Notes under the pieces: model-generated | Database searches by the model: none | What the model was told of the DNA's origin: nothing | The model's input: only the letters and a program-made list of their open reading frames with translations | Program-made: the position numbers and the translations under genes | Origin: Saccharospirillum sp. MSK14-1 | GTDB lineage: Bacteria > Pseudomonadota > Gammaproteobacteria > Pseudomonadales > Natronospirillaceae | Direction: 5' to 3' | DNA length: 64,000 nt | NCBI RefSeq assembly: GCF_003054965.1 | Contig: NZ_MIES01000020.1 | Coordinates: forward strand, 1-64,000 | Shown here: positions 18,526 to 28,626 of the stretch, piece after piece | Layout: the number at the start of each line of letters is the position of its first letter | Numbering within the stretch: position 1 is the first letter of the stretch

Positions 18526-19194
18526 ATGCCCATGCTGTATTCATTTCTGCGCGACACCATCCGATTTTTCGGCCACCACTGGATTCCGTTGACCGTCATC
18601 ACCGCCAGCCTGGGGTTGGTGTTTGAACTGTTGGTCATGCTCAGCTGGCCGCAAACCGCGCCTGACGAACTTGTTTTTCCCTGGTTTTCTTACCTGCTGC
18701 AATGGCTAGGTTCGATTTGGACCATGGCGGCGGTGATTCTCTATCTCGACCACGCCCTGGGTGGGCAATATCTGTCGCCGGTCAATGCTTGGCAAAAAGC
18801 CCTGGCTTTCGTATTACCACTGGCGGGTTTGCAAATACTGATTGCCATCGGCATCTCCATTGGCTTTGTATTTCTGATCGTTCCCGGCATTTATCTGGGC
18901 ATTAAGCTGGCCCTGAGCAGCTTTTATCTGGTGCTCGACCGGCAGTCCATTGGTACCGCCATGCAATCGGCCTGGCGCGGCAGCGACGGGTATGGCTGGA
19001 CATTGCTTGGCGGCTACCTGCTGTTTTACGGCGTCATTATGCTGCTGATGCAAACCATCACTTACACCCTCACAGCGGAGACCGGTGGCTATGGCCCGAT
19101 CGAGGTCTTTATCGGTGTGCTGTTTAAACCGCTCACCGCGCTGATCATCATCTTCGGTTTCCGCGTCTATTCCGACAGCAACCAATCGAGCTAA
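18526..19194 (+). CDS. YciC-like (UPF0259) integral membrane protein
   Basis: A 222-residue membrane protein with about six hydrophobic helices, for example LITASLGLVFELLVML-like and IGISIGFVFLIVPGIYLGIKL stretches, and the motif RQSIGTAMQSAWRGSDGYGWTLLGGY shared in outline with the protein at 17306. I use the ATG at 18526; a TTG at 18505 is also in frame. The conserved 'FLIVPGIYLGIKLALS' pattern is common in YciC-type and glycerophosphodiesterase-associated membrane proteins. Function unknown. Confidence 0.6.
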   Translation: MPMLYSFLRDTIRFFGHHWIPLTVITASLGLVFELLVMLSWPQTAPDELVFPWFSYLLQWLGSIWTMAAVILYLDHALGGQYLSPVNAWQKALAFVLPLAGLQILIAIGISIGFVFLIVPGIYLGIKLALSSFYLVLDRQSIGTAMQSAWRGSDGYGWTLLGGYLLFYGVIMLLMQTITYTLTAETGGYGPIEVFIGVLFKPLTALIIIFGFRVYSDSNQSS

Positions 19195-19307
19195 AACCTT
19201 GATCTGCGCCCTAGCGCCCGGCCAAAAGGGTGCTAGAGTAACGCGCTGAAAGTTGGCTTGGTTCTGCCGCGCCAGCGTCGTGTTTTCGTTCTGGCTCGAG
19301 TACCGCC

Positions 19308-20624
19308 ATGCGCTCCATTCTGCTGTCCATTACTGCCCTGTTTTTTGGTCTGGCTCTGTTGCTGATGGGCAACAGTCTGCTCAGTACTCTGCTGGTCATT
19401 CGCGGTGTCAGCGAAGGGTTCTCCGAGCAATTTCTCGGCCTGCTGTCATCGAGCTATTACCTCGGCGCCCTGCTCGGCACCTGGTTTGCCGGGCGTATGA
19501 TCCGGCAGATGGGTCACATCCGCTGTTTCACCTTCTGCGCAGCGTTGTTGTCGTGCGGCACCGTTCTCTATGTACTGCTGCTCTCTCCGGTGGCCTGGAT
19601 GATCATTCGTCTGCTCACCGGCTTCGGCGTCTTTGTGCTCTTTACCGTCATCGAAAGCTGGCTCAACGGCCAGACACCCGACGAATACCGCAGCCGCATT
19701 TTCTCGCTCTACATGGTGGTGCAGATGTTGGCCGCCGCCGCTGCCCAGCAGTTTTTGCACCTCGACAGCGCCGATGCCTTCACCCTCTTTGCCATTGCGG
19801 CTGTGCTCGCTTCGGCCGCGGTGATGCCGGTGTCCTGGACGCGTCTGCAACAACCGAACGTGGCGTTGGACATGCCTAAGATGGACCTGCCCCGCCTGAT
19901 TGAATCGGCACCCGTGGCAGTGACCGCCGTGGTGATTTCCGGTTTAACGCTGGGTCCGTTCTGGGGGTTATCACCTTTGTTCGCGGCAAGCCTGGGTTAC
20001 AGCGAAAGCCAGGTGGCGATCTTTATTTCACTGGCGGTTTTGGGGGGCGCGGCCATTCAATACCCGGTCGGTCGGCTGTCCGATCTGATCGATCGGCGAC
20101 TGGTTATTTTGGGTGTATTGGCCGCCACGTCACTGATCAGTCTGGCGTTAGTGGCCGTTGCTTATCTGTTGCCATCGCATCTGTGGTTAGTCGTTATCCT
20201 GGCGATGCTGTTTGTCGGTCTGGCACTGGCGGTATACCCGATCGGTGTGGCGCATTTGGTGGACCACATTCATAAGGATCATCTGGTCGCTGGCTCCAGC
20301 GGCCTTTTGCTGCTCTATGGTCTGGGTTCTTTTATTGGCCCGGCGCTGGCCGGCGTCGGTTTGCAGCAGCTGGGTGGCCAGTCGTTACCGGGATTCTTTG
20401 CACTGGTTACCTTGCTGGCGTTGCTGGTCGTCGCCTGGCAATTGCGCCAGTCCAGGGTGGTGGAAAAACCGACCGATTACGAAGGTCACTTCGTGGCGAT
20501 GGTACGCACCGGCCCCAACGTATTGCCGCTGCACCCGGATTCGGAAGAGGAAATTGAGCCGCCGGAAGAGCGGCGGCATGAGCCTCGCCCGGACGCACCG
20601 GACGACGCCACACCCATCGACTAG
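19308..20624 (+). CDS. MFS transporter, YcaD-like
   Basis: A 438-residue major facilitator with 12 predicted membrane helices. It shows RSILLSITALFFGLALLLMGNSLL at the start, the loop 2-3 motif GTWFAGRMIRQMGHIRCF (a variant of GxLaDrxGrR), FTVIESWLNGQTPDEYRSRIFSLYM, and in the second half YPVGRLSDLIDRRLV. These match the YcaD-type subfamily, whose substrate is unknown. A hydrophilic tail of about 50 residues follows the last helix. Convergent with the CBS gene, whose stop lies 9 nt away. Confidence 0.8.
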   Translation: MRSILLSITALFFGLALLLMGNSLLSTLLVIRGVSEGFSEQFLGLLSSSYYLGALLGTWFAGRMIRQMGHIRCFTFCAALLSCGTVLYVLLLSPVAWMIIRLLTGFGVFVLFTVIESWLNGQTPDEYRSRIFSLYMVVQMLAAAAAQQFLHLDSADAFTLFAIAAVLASAAVMPVSWTRLQQPNVALDMPKMDLPRLIESAPVAVTAVVISGLTLGPFWGLSPLFAASLGYSESQVAIFISLAVLGGAAIQYPVGRLSDLIDRRLVILGVLAATSLISLALVAVAYLLPSHLWLVVILAMLFVGLALAVYPIGVAHLVDHIHKDHLVAGSSGLLLLYGLGSFIGPALAGVGLQQLGGQSLPGFFALVTLLALLVVAWQLRQSRVVEKPTDYEGHFVAMVRTGPNVLPLHPDSEEEIEPPEERRHEPRPDAPDDATPID

Positions 20625-20632
20625 CGAAAAAA

Positions 20633-21061
20633 CTAACTTTTGGGTTTTTTGCGATAGGAATGTTCAATCATGGCGCGCACCAGATCGCGCCAGGTGAGAA
20701 TACCCATCGGCTGCTGAGAGCTGTTAACCACCGGCACGCATGACAAACCTTTGTCATGCATCAACCGCACGGCCTCAATGATCGGCGCTTCGGGCGAAAC
20801 GGTGATCGGGTCACGCGTCATCAGCTCATAAGCGCGCTTGATCATGGTGTGCGTATCGCGCAGTTCTTCTTCGTATTTTCCCACGAACGGCGACAAGGCT
20901 TTGAGCACATCGCGATCGGAAATAATACCGACCAGCTTGCCGTGTTCGGTAACCAGCACGTGATGAAAGTGGTGTTCTTCGAACAGCTCGCGAATGCTCG
21001 CCAGGGTGTGTTCGGTGCCCACTTTCACCGGATTGGGAGTCATAAAATCGCTGACGCTCAT
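20633..21061 (-). CDS. Two-CBS-domain protein
   Basis: A 142-residue protein made of two CBS domains in tandem: MSVSDFMTPNPVKVGTEHTLASIRELF..VGIISDRDVLKAL (about 1-65) and AYELMTRDPITVSPEAPIIEAVRLM..PMGILTWRDLVRAM (about 80-138). CBS pairs bind adenosine nucleotides and act as regulatory modules. The start is the ATG at 21059-21061, since an upstream in-frame extension to 21184 would overlap the next gene and adds no domain. The partner that it regulates is unknown. Confidence 0.85.
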   Translation of the reverse strand: MSVSDFMTPNPVKVGTEHTLASIRELFEEHHFHHVLVTEHGKLVGIISDRDVLKALSPFVGKYEEELRDTHTMIKRAYELMTRDPITVSPEAPIIEAVRLMHDKGLSCVPVVNSSQQPMGILTWRDLVRAMIEHSYRKKPKS

Positions 21062-21089
21062 GCTGTCTTCCTTAATGCTGATGAATGGC

Positions 21090-21536
21090 CTATCGCTGGC
21101 GCGCCAGCCAGCGGTCGAGTTGATTGGCAAACGCCTGGCGGTCACTTTGGTTAAACGCCGCCGGGCCACCGGTCTGGATACCACTGCTGCGCATCGTATC
21201 GAGAAAGTCGCGCATGTTCAGCCGGCCTTTGATGTTGTCCTTGGTAAAGGCTTCACCGCGCGGACTCAGCGCCAAACCGCCCGCATCGATCACCTCCGCA
21301 GCCAGCGGAATGTCAGCGGTAATCACCAGATCCCCCGGCTGAACACGTTGCACAATCTCGTTATCGGCCACATCAAATCCAGACGCCACCTGCACACTGC
21401 GGATGTGTTTTGACGGCGGTGTGCGCATCGGCTGGTTGGCCACCAGCACCAGTTCCGTCTCAGTGCGCTCAGCGGCGCGAAACAAAATTTCTTTCACCAC
21501 GCCCGGACAGGCGTCGGCATCGACCCAGATCGTCAT
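21090..21536 (-). CDS. UPF0178 (YaiI/YqxD) family protein
   Basis: A 148-residue protein with the full family pattern: [23 protein letters not shown] at the start, [72 protein letters not shown] and [13 protein letters not shown]. The Asp-rich N-terminus suggests a PIN-like metal-dependent nuclease fold, but activity is unproven. I start at the ATG at 21536, where homologues begin; an ATG four codons upstream (21548) is possible. Confidence 0.9.
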   Translation of the reverse strand: MTIWVDADACPGVVKEILFRAAERTETELVLVANQPMRTPPSKHIRSVQVASGFDVADNEIVQRVQPGDLVITADIPLAAEVIDAGGLALSPRGEAFTKDNIKGRLNMRDFLDTMRSSGIQTGGPAAFNQSDRQAFANQLDRWLARQR

Positions 21537-21653
21537 TGTTTGTCTCATCGGTTAACCGCCGCCAGTCTAGCATGACCGGCGACAACGGTTTAAAAGCCGC
21601 CGCACAGCACCATCTTAGCCGAACCTGAATTCGCTCAATGAAAGGAGCCTGCC

Positions 21654-22193
21654 ATGAGCCGTCATTTTGAAACTGCCCCCGGCCTGAACGAAGAACGCGA
21701 CCCGGCCACTCACGACTTTGTGTTTAACCAGACCATGCTGCGCATCAAAGACCCGGCGGTCACGCTCGATTTCTACACTCGGGTGATGGGCATGACGCTG
21801 GTGAAAAAGCTCGATTTCGACGCGATGAATTTCTCACTCTACTTCTTAGCCGCCATCAAACCGGATGAGTTGAGCGACTGGTCCGACGATAACCAAACCC
21901 GCACCGCCCAAACCTTCGGTCGCCCGGCCATGCTGGAATTAACGCACAACTGGGGTACCGAGAACGACGCCGACTTCCATTACCACAACGGCAACGACCA
22001 GCCACAGGGGTTCGGACACATTGGCTTTGCCGTACCGGATTTAGACGCCGCCTGCGCGCGTTTTGATGAACTGGGCGTCGAGTACGTCAAACGCCCGGAA
22101 GACGGCAAGATGAACGATCTGGCCTTTATCAAAGACCCGGACGGCTACTGGATTGAAATCTTCGCACCAGAGCGCATTGCCGGGGCGTTTTAA
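21654..22193 (+). CDS. gloA: Lactoylglutathione lyase (glyoxalase I), long zinc-type
   Basis: Converts the hemithioacetal of methylglyoxal and glutathione to S-lactoylglutathione. The 179 residues resemble the long eukaryote-like form more than the short nickel form of E. coli: the first metal ligand is Gln in FNQTMLRIKDP rather than His, followed by Glu in AMLELTHNWGTE, His in GFGHIGFAVPD and Glu in YWIEIF. An N-terminal extension of about 20 residues also fits the long form. AAAGGAG precedes the ATG. Convergent with the puuB-type gene, with stops 4 nt apart. Confidence 0.93.
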   Translation: MSRHFETAPGLNEERDPATHDFVFNQTMLRIKDPAVTLDFYTRVMGMTLVKKLDFDAMNFSLYFLAAIKPDELSDWSDDNQTRTAQTFGRPAMLELTHNWGTENDADFHYHNGNDQPQGFGHIGFAVPDLDAACARFDELGVEYVKRPEDGKMNDLAFIKDPDGYWIEIFAPERIAGAF

Positions 22194-22197
22194 CCCG

Positions 22198-23490
22198 TTA
22201 CAGGCCCAGCTTATCGCGCAGGCCGTAATAGAGCGCGCCCACCGCCGTGTAGGGCGCGCGCAGCAGTCGGCCACCCGGGAACGGAAAGTGTTTTAGCGCG
22301 CTGAAGGCGTCGAAACGTTCGGCCTGGCCGCGCAACGCTTCGGCAATGAGTTTGCCCGCCAGATGTGTGGTGGTGACACCGTGACCGCTGTAACCCTGAG
22401 CGTAATAGATGTTGTCACCGATGCGGCCGAACTGCGGCAGGCGGCTCATGGTGAGCAGGAAATCGCCGCCCCAGGCGTAGTCAAATTTCACGCCTTTCAG
22501 TTGCGGGAAAGTGCTTTCCAGATGCGGCCGTAAGAAGTTTTCGATGGAGCGTGGATCGCCACCGCCGTAGGTCACACCACCGCCGTAGAGCAACCGGAAA
22601 TCGCCGGTGATGCGGTAATAATCGAGCTTGTAATTACAGTCTTCGACGCACTGCAATTGCGGGATCAGTTCACGCGCTTTGGCTTCACCGAGCACTTCGG
22701 TGGTGACAATTTGCGTGCCACAGGGCATCGATTTCGCCGCCAGTTCCGGCACCAGATTACCCAGGTAAGCATTGCCGGCGACCATAATATAGTTCGCCGT
22801 TACCTGGCCTTGGTCGGTGTGTACAACCGGCTTTTCACCGCGGTCGATGCGGATCACCTTTGAGTCTTCAAAAATCTGGCCACCGTGGCTTTCAATCGCC
22901 GCCGCTTCACCGAGTGCCAGATTCAGCGGATGGATATGACCACCGCGCTGGTCCAGCAAACCGCCAATGTAACGGTCAGATTTCAGGTAATCACCGAGCG
23001 AGCCCTGATCCAGCAAACTCATCTCGTCGTTGCCATACCGCGCCCACAACGCTTTCTGCTCCGTCAGTTCATGCATCTGACGTTTGTTAAACGCGACGAA
23101 TAATCCACCGGGTTTGTAGTCACAATCGATCTGATATTGCGCGATGCGCTGGCGAATAATGTCAGCGCCTTCGAACGCCATTGAGCCGAGCATCTTCGCC
23201 ATGTCATGACCGTAATGACGCTCGATCACATCCAGATCACGGCTGTAACTGTTGACCAGCTGGCCACCGTTACGGCCGCTGGCGCCGAAGCCAATGCGCG
23301 CCGCTTCCAGCACCACCACCTTGAAACCGGCTTCGGCCAGATGCAGTGCCGTTGATAACCCGGTAAAGCCCGCGCCAATAACACACACATCAGCGTCGAT
23401 CGATTCCGTCAGCGGTGCCCGGTCCGGTGCCGCATTGGCCGTGGCCGCGTAATAAGAACCGGTGTGTTCGATGCGTTCAGCCATCTTCAA
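22198..23490 (-). CDS. puuB: Gamma-glutamylputrescine oxidase type FAD enzyme, copy 1
   Basis: A 430-residue DAO-family flavoprotein, expected to oxidise gamma-glutamylputrescine to the aminobutyraldehyde, with release of H2O2 and ammonia. The FAD motif is VCVIGAGFTGLSTALHLAEAGFKVVVLEA (core GAGFTG, residues about 37-42), then GASGRNGGQLV, and the C-terminal YYAQGYSGHGVTTTHLAGKLIAEAL that closes the FAD site. A second, clearly homologous gene lies at 36388. This copy stands alone, divergent from the YrhK gene. The exact amine substrate is inferred from the nearby polyamine genes. Confidence 0.85.
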   Translation of the reverse strand: MKMAERIEHTGSYYAATANAAPDRAPLTESIDADVCVIGAGFTGLSTALHLAEAGFKVVVLEAARIGFGASGRNGGQLVNSYSRDLDVIERHYGHDMAKMLGSMAFEGADIIRQRIAQYQIDCDYKPGGLFVAFNKRQMHELTEQKALWARYGNDEMSLLDQGSLGDYLKSDRYIGGLLDQRGGHIHPLNLALGEAAAIESHGGQIFEDSKVIRIDRGEKPVVHTDQGQVTANYIMVAGNAYLGNLVPELAAKSMPCGTQIVTTEVLGEAKARELIPQLQCVEDCNYKLDYYRITGDFRLLYGGGVTYGGGDPRSIENFLRPHLESTFPQLKGVKFDYAWGGDFLLTMSRLPQFGRIGDNIYYAQGYSGHGVTTTHLAGKLIAEALRGQAERFDAFSALKHFPFPGGRLLRAPYTAVGALYYGLRDKLGL

Positions 23491-23571
23491 AACTCTCCTG
23501 CAAGAGCACTGTTTGCGTTGTGAATTGTCGTGCCTCTATGCTTGCCAAGGTTAACGGCAATGGAGACAACG

Positions 23572-23847
23572 ATGACCGACACCAACCTGGACAACCCACT
23601 CACCCTGCAATTGGGTCATGAGCAACTGGTCATCCGACGACGCTACGAAGTGCTGAGTATTGTTAACGACTTCCTTATCGCCATCTGGTTTTTTGTCGGC
23701 AGTGTTTTGTTTCTGTTTCCCAGCCAGGAAACGCTGGCGGTCTGGTTCTTTATCGTCGGCAGTTTTCAGTTTTTAATCCGGCCAACCCTGCGGCTGGCCA
23801 GCCACATCCACCTGCAACGTATTCCATCCAGCCAATGGAATAACTGA
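23572..23847 (+). CDS. YrhK-like membrane protein
   Basis: A 91-residue protein with two membrane helices (about 32-50 FLIAIWFFVGSVLFLF and 57-73 LAVWFFIVGSFQFLI) and a conserved LVIRRRYEVLSIVNDFLIAIWF pattern, followed by RPTLRLASHIHLQR. This matches the YrhK domain of unknown function. I start at the ATG at 23572, which has GGAG seven nt upstream; further in-frame starts lie at 23560 and 23530. It converges on mmsA with 7 nt between stops. Confidence 0.7.
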   Translation: MTDTNLDNPLTLQLGHEQLVIRRRYEVLSIVNDFLIAIWFFVGSVLFLFPSQETLAVWFFIVGSFQFLIRPTLRLASHIHLQRIPSSQWNN

Positions 23848-23854
23848 CTCTGGC

Positions 23855-25342
23855 TCAGTCCAGCGTCGGCATCACAAATTCGGCACCCAGGTCGCCTTCG
23901 GGCCAGCGCGCGGTGACCGCTTTGCGCTTGGTGTAGAAGCGCACACCTTCCATGCCATGAACGTGATTGCTGCCAAACAATGACCGCTTCCAGCCACCAA
24001 AAGCGTGGAAAGCCATCGGCACCGGGATGGGCACATTCACACCGACCATACCGACCTGAATATCGCGCACAAACTGGCGCGCCACACCGCCGCTGCGGGT
24101 GTAAATGGACGTGCCATTGCCAAACTCATGAGCGTTGATCAGTTTCACGGCACTGACGTAATCGGGCACGCGCACCACGCACAGAACCGGGCCAAAAATT
24201 TCTTCGCGGTAGATGGTCATGTCCGCCGTCACCTGATCGAACAGACAGCCGCCAATAAAGTAACCGTTCTCGCAACCGGCGACTTGCAAGCCACGACCGT
24301 CGACGACCAATTGCGCGCCTTCGGCCACGCCTTTATCGACGTAGCCGGTCACTTTCTGCAAATGCGCTTCGCTGACCAGCGGTCCCATATCCAGACCTTT
24401 TTCAGCGCCGTTACCGATTTTTAATTCGCGTGTTTTGGCGGCCAGTTTTTCCACCAGCTCGTCGGCAACGTCACCCACCGCAACTGCGACGGAAATCGCC
24501 ATACAACGCTCACCGGCCGACCCGTAAGCCGCACCCATCAATGCATTCACCGCGCCATCCAGATCGGCATCGGGCATCACGACCAAGTGGTTTTTGGCGC
24601 CGCCCAAAGCCTGCACCCGTTTGCCGTGTTCGCTGGCGGTGCGATAGATGTATTCGGCAATGGGTGTGGATCCAACAAAGCTCACGGCCTGGACGTGCGG
24701 GTTCACCAACAATTCATCGACGGCTTCTTTATCGCCATTGACCACATTCATCACGCCGTCGGGCAAGCCGGCTTCTTTGAGCCAGTCGGCGACCAGCAAC
24801 GCCGCACTCGGGTCTTTTTCCGAGGGCTTCATCACAAAGGTGTTGCCGCAAGCAATGGCCACCGGCCACATCCACATCGGTACCATGGCCGGGAAGTTAA
24901 AGGGCGAAATACCGGCGACCACACCGAGCGGTTGATTAACCGACCAGGCATCAACACCACGACCAACCTGTTCGGTGATTTCGCCTTTCAATAAATGCGG
25001 AATACCACAGGCAAACTCGACCACTTCCATGCCGCGAATCACTTCACCGCGGGCGTCTTCAAACACCTTACCGTGCTCGGCGCTGATTACCCGCGCCAGC
25101 TCATCGAGGCGTTCATCGAGCAGCATTTTGAAGCGAAATAAAATTCGCGCCCGATTCAGGGGGGAGGTTTCCATCCAGTCGGGCAAGGCTGCGCGTGCGG
25201 CGTCGACGGCCTGTTGCACCTCGGCTTTCGACGCCAGCGAAACCTGAGCCGTTTGTTCACCCAAGGCCGGGTTAAACACCGGCCCCTGACGGTTGGATGC
25301 GCCGGTGTGCTGGCCGCCAATAAAGTGATTGATCTGTTGCAT
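23855..25342 (-). CDS. mmsA: CoA-acylating methylmalonate/malonate-semialdehyde dehydrogenase
   Basis: Converts malonate semialdehyde to acetyl-CoA, or methylmalonate semialdehyde to propionyl-CoA, with CoA and NAD+. The 495 residues show the MmsA pattern: HFIGGQHTG at the start, [24 protein letters not shown], and the catalytic Cys in [14 protein letters not shown] (about residue 284). The usual catalytic Glu motif is replaced by [11 protein letters not shown], as is normal in CoA-acylating members. It follows an omega-aminotransferase gene by 21 nt, so the pair would take beta-alanine to acetyl-CoA. Confidence 0.95.
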   Translation of the reverse strand: MQQINHFIGGQHTGASNRQGPVFNPALGEQTAQVSLASKAEVQQAVDAARAALPDWMETSPLNRARILFRFKMLLDERLDELARVISAEHGKVFEDARGEVIRGMEVVEFACGIPHLLKGEITEQVGRGVDAWSVNQPLGVVAGISPFNFPAMVPMWMWPVAIACGNTFVMKPSEKDPSAALLVADWLKEAGLPDGVMNVVNGDKEAVDELLVNPHVQAVSFVGSTPIAEYIYRTASEHGKRVQALGGAKNHLVVMPDADLDGAVNALMGAAYGSAGERCMAISVAVAVGDVADELVEKLAAKTRELKIGNGAEKGLDMGPLVSEAHLQKVTGYVDKGVAEGAQLVVDGRGLQVAGCENGYFIGGCLFDQVTADMTIYREEIFGPVLCVVRVPDYVSAVKLINAHEFGNGTSIYTRSGGVARQFVRDIQVGMVGVNVPIPVPMAFHAFGGWKRSLFGSNHVHGMEGVRFYTKRKAVTARWPEGDLGAEFVMPTLD

Positions 25343-25363
25343 AACAAACTCCTCGATTCGGTG

Positions 25364-26671
25364 TCAGCCAACGCTCTGGATGGCAGTGCGGATGGCACTG
25401 ATGATTTGGTCGATCTGGTCTTCGCTGATGATCAGCGGCGGCGACAGCGCCAGCGTATCGCCAGTGCAGCGGGTCAGCACATTGCCTTGCCAGTAACAGT
25501 GATGGAACACATCGTAGCCGCGCGCGCCCACAGCGCCATCGCGCGGATGCAATTCAATGCCACCGACCAGACCGATGTTGCGAATGTCTTTCACCACATC
25601 CAGGTCATTCAGGCTGTGCAACGCATCCTGGAAGCGCACTTCCAGTTCCAGTGCGCGCTGGAACAAACCTTCAGCTTCGTAAATATCGAGCGTCGCCAGA
25701 CCAGCAGCCGCCGCCACCGGATGACCGGAATAGGTGTAGCCGTGGAACAGCTCGATGGTCGCATCGGATCCGTTCATAAAGGCATCGTGAATAAAGTCGG
25801 CGGCAAACACCGCGCCCATCGGCACAGAGCCGTTGGTCAGGCCTTTGGCGGTGGTCATTAAATCGGGCGTCACACCAAAACGCGTCGCAGCAAAGGCTTC
25901 GCCAACGCGACCGAAACCGGTAATGACTTCATCGAAAATCAGCAGAATGCCATGCTGTTGGGTCAGCTCGCGCAGGCGTTTCAAATAACCCACTGGCGGC
26001 AACACCACACCGGCCGACCCGGCGACCGGTTCGACAATAACCGCGGCGATGGTGTCGGCGCCGTAAAGGTCGATCATGCGTTGCAGGTCTTCGGCCAAAT
26101 CGACACCGGCTTCCGGCAAACCCCGGCTGAAGGCATTTTCCGGCAGCAGCGTATGACGCAAGTGCGCCACATTGGGCAGACCAGGACCAAAGGCGCGCTT
26201 GTTATTCACCAGGCCGCCCACCGAAATGCCACCGAAACCAACGCCGTGATAACCCTTCTCGCGGCCGATCAAACGGGTGCGCTGACCGTCGCCCTTGGCG
26301 CGGTGATAGGCGAGCGCAATCTTCAGGGCGGTATCGACCGATTCGGAACCGGAGTTGGTGAAGAACACCTTGTTCATACCTTCGGGCGTGTACTGCACCA
26401 GACGCTCGGCCAGCTCGAACGGTGCCGGGTGGCCCATCTGAAACGTCGGGCCGTAATCAAGAGTGCTGATTTGTTTATGCACCGCGGAGGAAATAGACTC
26501 ACGACCGTGACCGGCGTTCACACACCACAGGCCCGCGGTGCCGTCGAGCAGAGTACGACCGTCTTCAGTGGTGTAGTGCATGCCTTCGGCCGCTACCAGC
26601 AGGCGCGGTTCGGCCTTGAATTGGCGATTGGCGGTGAAGGGCATCCAGAAGGCATCGGTATTAACAGACAT
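25364..26671 (-). CDS. Omega-amino acid (beta-alanine)-pyruvate aminotransferase
   Basis: Class III PLP aminotransferase, 435 residues from the ATG at 26669-26671 (MSVNTDAFWMPFTANRQFK); an upstream extension to 27154 is antisense to puuC and is rejected. It shows the omega-APT start FWMPFTANRQFKAEPRLL, DGTAGLWCVNAGHGR, TNSGSESVDTALKIA, IFDEVITGFGRVG and the PLP Lys in MTTAKGLTNGSVPMGAV. The likely product of beta-alanine is malonate semialdehyde, handed to MmsA encoded next. Taurine or GABA are possible alternative substrates. Confidence 0.9.
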   Translation of the reverse strand: MSVNTDAFWMPFTANRQFKAEPRLLVAAEGMHYTTEDGRTLLDGTAGLWCVNAGHGRESISSAVHKQISTLDYGPTFQMGHPAPFELAERLVQYTPEGMNKVFFTNSGSESVDTALKIALAYHRAKGDGQRTRLIGREKGYHGVGFGGISVGGLVNNKRAFGPGLPNVAHLRHTLLPENAFSRGLPEAGVDLAEDLQRMIDLYGADTIAAVIVEPVAGSAGVVLPPVGYLKRLRELTQQHGILLIFDEVITGFGRVGEAFAATRFGVTPDLMTTAKGLTNGSVPMGAVFAADFIHDAFMNGSDATIELFHGYTYSGHPVAAAAGLATLDIYEAEGLFQRALELEVRFQDALHSLNDLDVVKDIRNIGLVGGIELHPRDGAVGARGYDVFHHCYWQGNVLTRCTGDTLALSPPLIISEDQIDQIISAIRTAIQSVG

Positions 26672-26845
26672 GGCAGCCTCGCTATGGCAATGAGGTGAAA
26701 CATCGGCTTGCTCGAAATCGGCATCGCGACGTTTGTTATTTTGAACATGTCGCGCCAGTGTATGCCAAAGATTCACGGCCGCCAACCACCGCATAGGTTG
26801 ATTCTGTCTGAGCCGAGCTGCACCAAAAGCGCGCCTCAACAAGCG

Positions 26846-26859
26846 TTCAATATATTGAA
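26846..26859. promoter_or_regulatory. 14-bp palindrome between the divergent aminotransferase and puuC genes
   Basis: TTCAATATATTGAA is a perfect palindrome in the 245-nt divergent gap 26672-26916, 58 nt upstream of the puuC ATG. It is a good operator candidate for a dimeric repressor controlling both sides. No binding protein can be named. The rest of the gap shows no gene. Confidence 0.4.
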
Positions 26860-26916
26860 AGTTCACAAGGCAGTGGAGTAAGGTGGCAGCATTCAAATGC
26901 CATTGCCGAGGCCGCC

Positions 26917-28410
<1,494 letters not shown>

Positions 28411-28433
28411 GCGCTGTAGGCTGCGCTTGCAGC

Positions 28434-28462
28434 GGGAGACGCTGGACGGGAGACACTTAAAA
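28434..28462 (+). repeat. Dispersed 29-nt intergenic repeat, copy 2
   Basis: Begins GGGAGACGCTGG and ends GGGAGACACTTAAAA. It aligns without gaps to 15112-15140 with 5 mismatches in 29. Both copies start 24-35 nt after a stop codon on the same strand. Internally it contains two GGGAGAC-type units 14-15 nt apart. Confidence 0.6.
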
Positions 28463-28483
28463 CCCGCTGCATTAAAACCTTCA

Positions 28484-28508
28484 AACGGCTGCCAATTCGG
28501 CGGCCGTT
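28484..28508 (+). terminator. Stem-loop between puuC and the unknown operon
   Basis: AACGGCTGCC pairs with GGCGGCCGTT (one G-T pair) around AATTC, a 10-bp GC-rich stem. It is followed by CCTGGTTAAAAAA rather than a T run, so as a rho-independent terminator it is weak. It separates puuC from the promoter region of the three-gene locus. Confidence 0.35.
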
Positions 28509-28568
28509 CCTGGTTAAAAAACGCACACAAAAATTAATAAAAACAAACGCTTAATGCGATCTGCGTCA

Positions 28569-28597
28569 TTGCGCATTGGTGGTCGGTCGATTATTTT
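28569..28597 (+). promoter_or_regulatory. Possible promoter of the three-gene unknown operon
   Basis: TTGCGC (28569-28574), a 17-nt spacer and TATTTT (28592-28597) form a plausible sigma-70 pair, 30 nt upstream of the ATG at 28627. The surrounding 28509-28560 is unusually AT-rich for this window. A weak match, but the only spaced pair I see. Confidence 0.3.
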
Positions 28598-28626
28598 GCG
28601 CCGCTTTAAAATCTGGAGTGCCGCCG

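Noticed and set aside
20622-20660. A-rich/T-rich inverted repeat between the MFS and CBS genes as a terminator
   Set aside because: The arms are mostly A-T pairs and overlap the end of the CBS coding sequence, so a stable terminator hairpin is unlikely.
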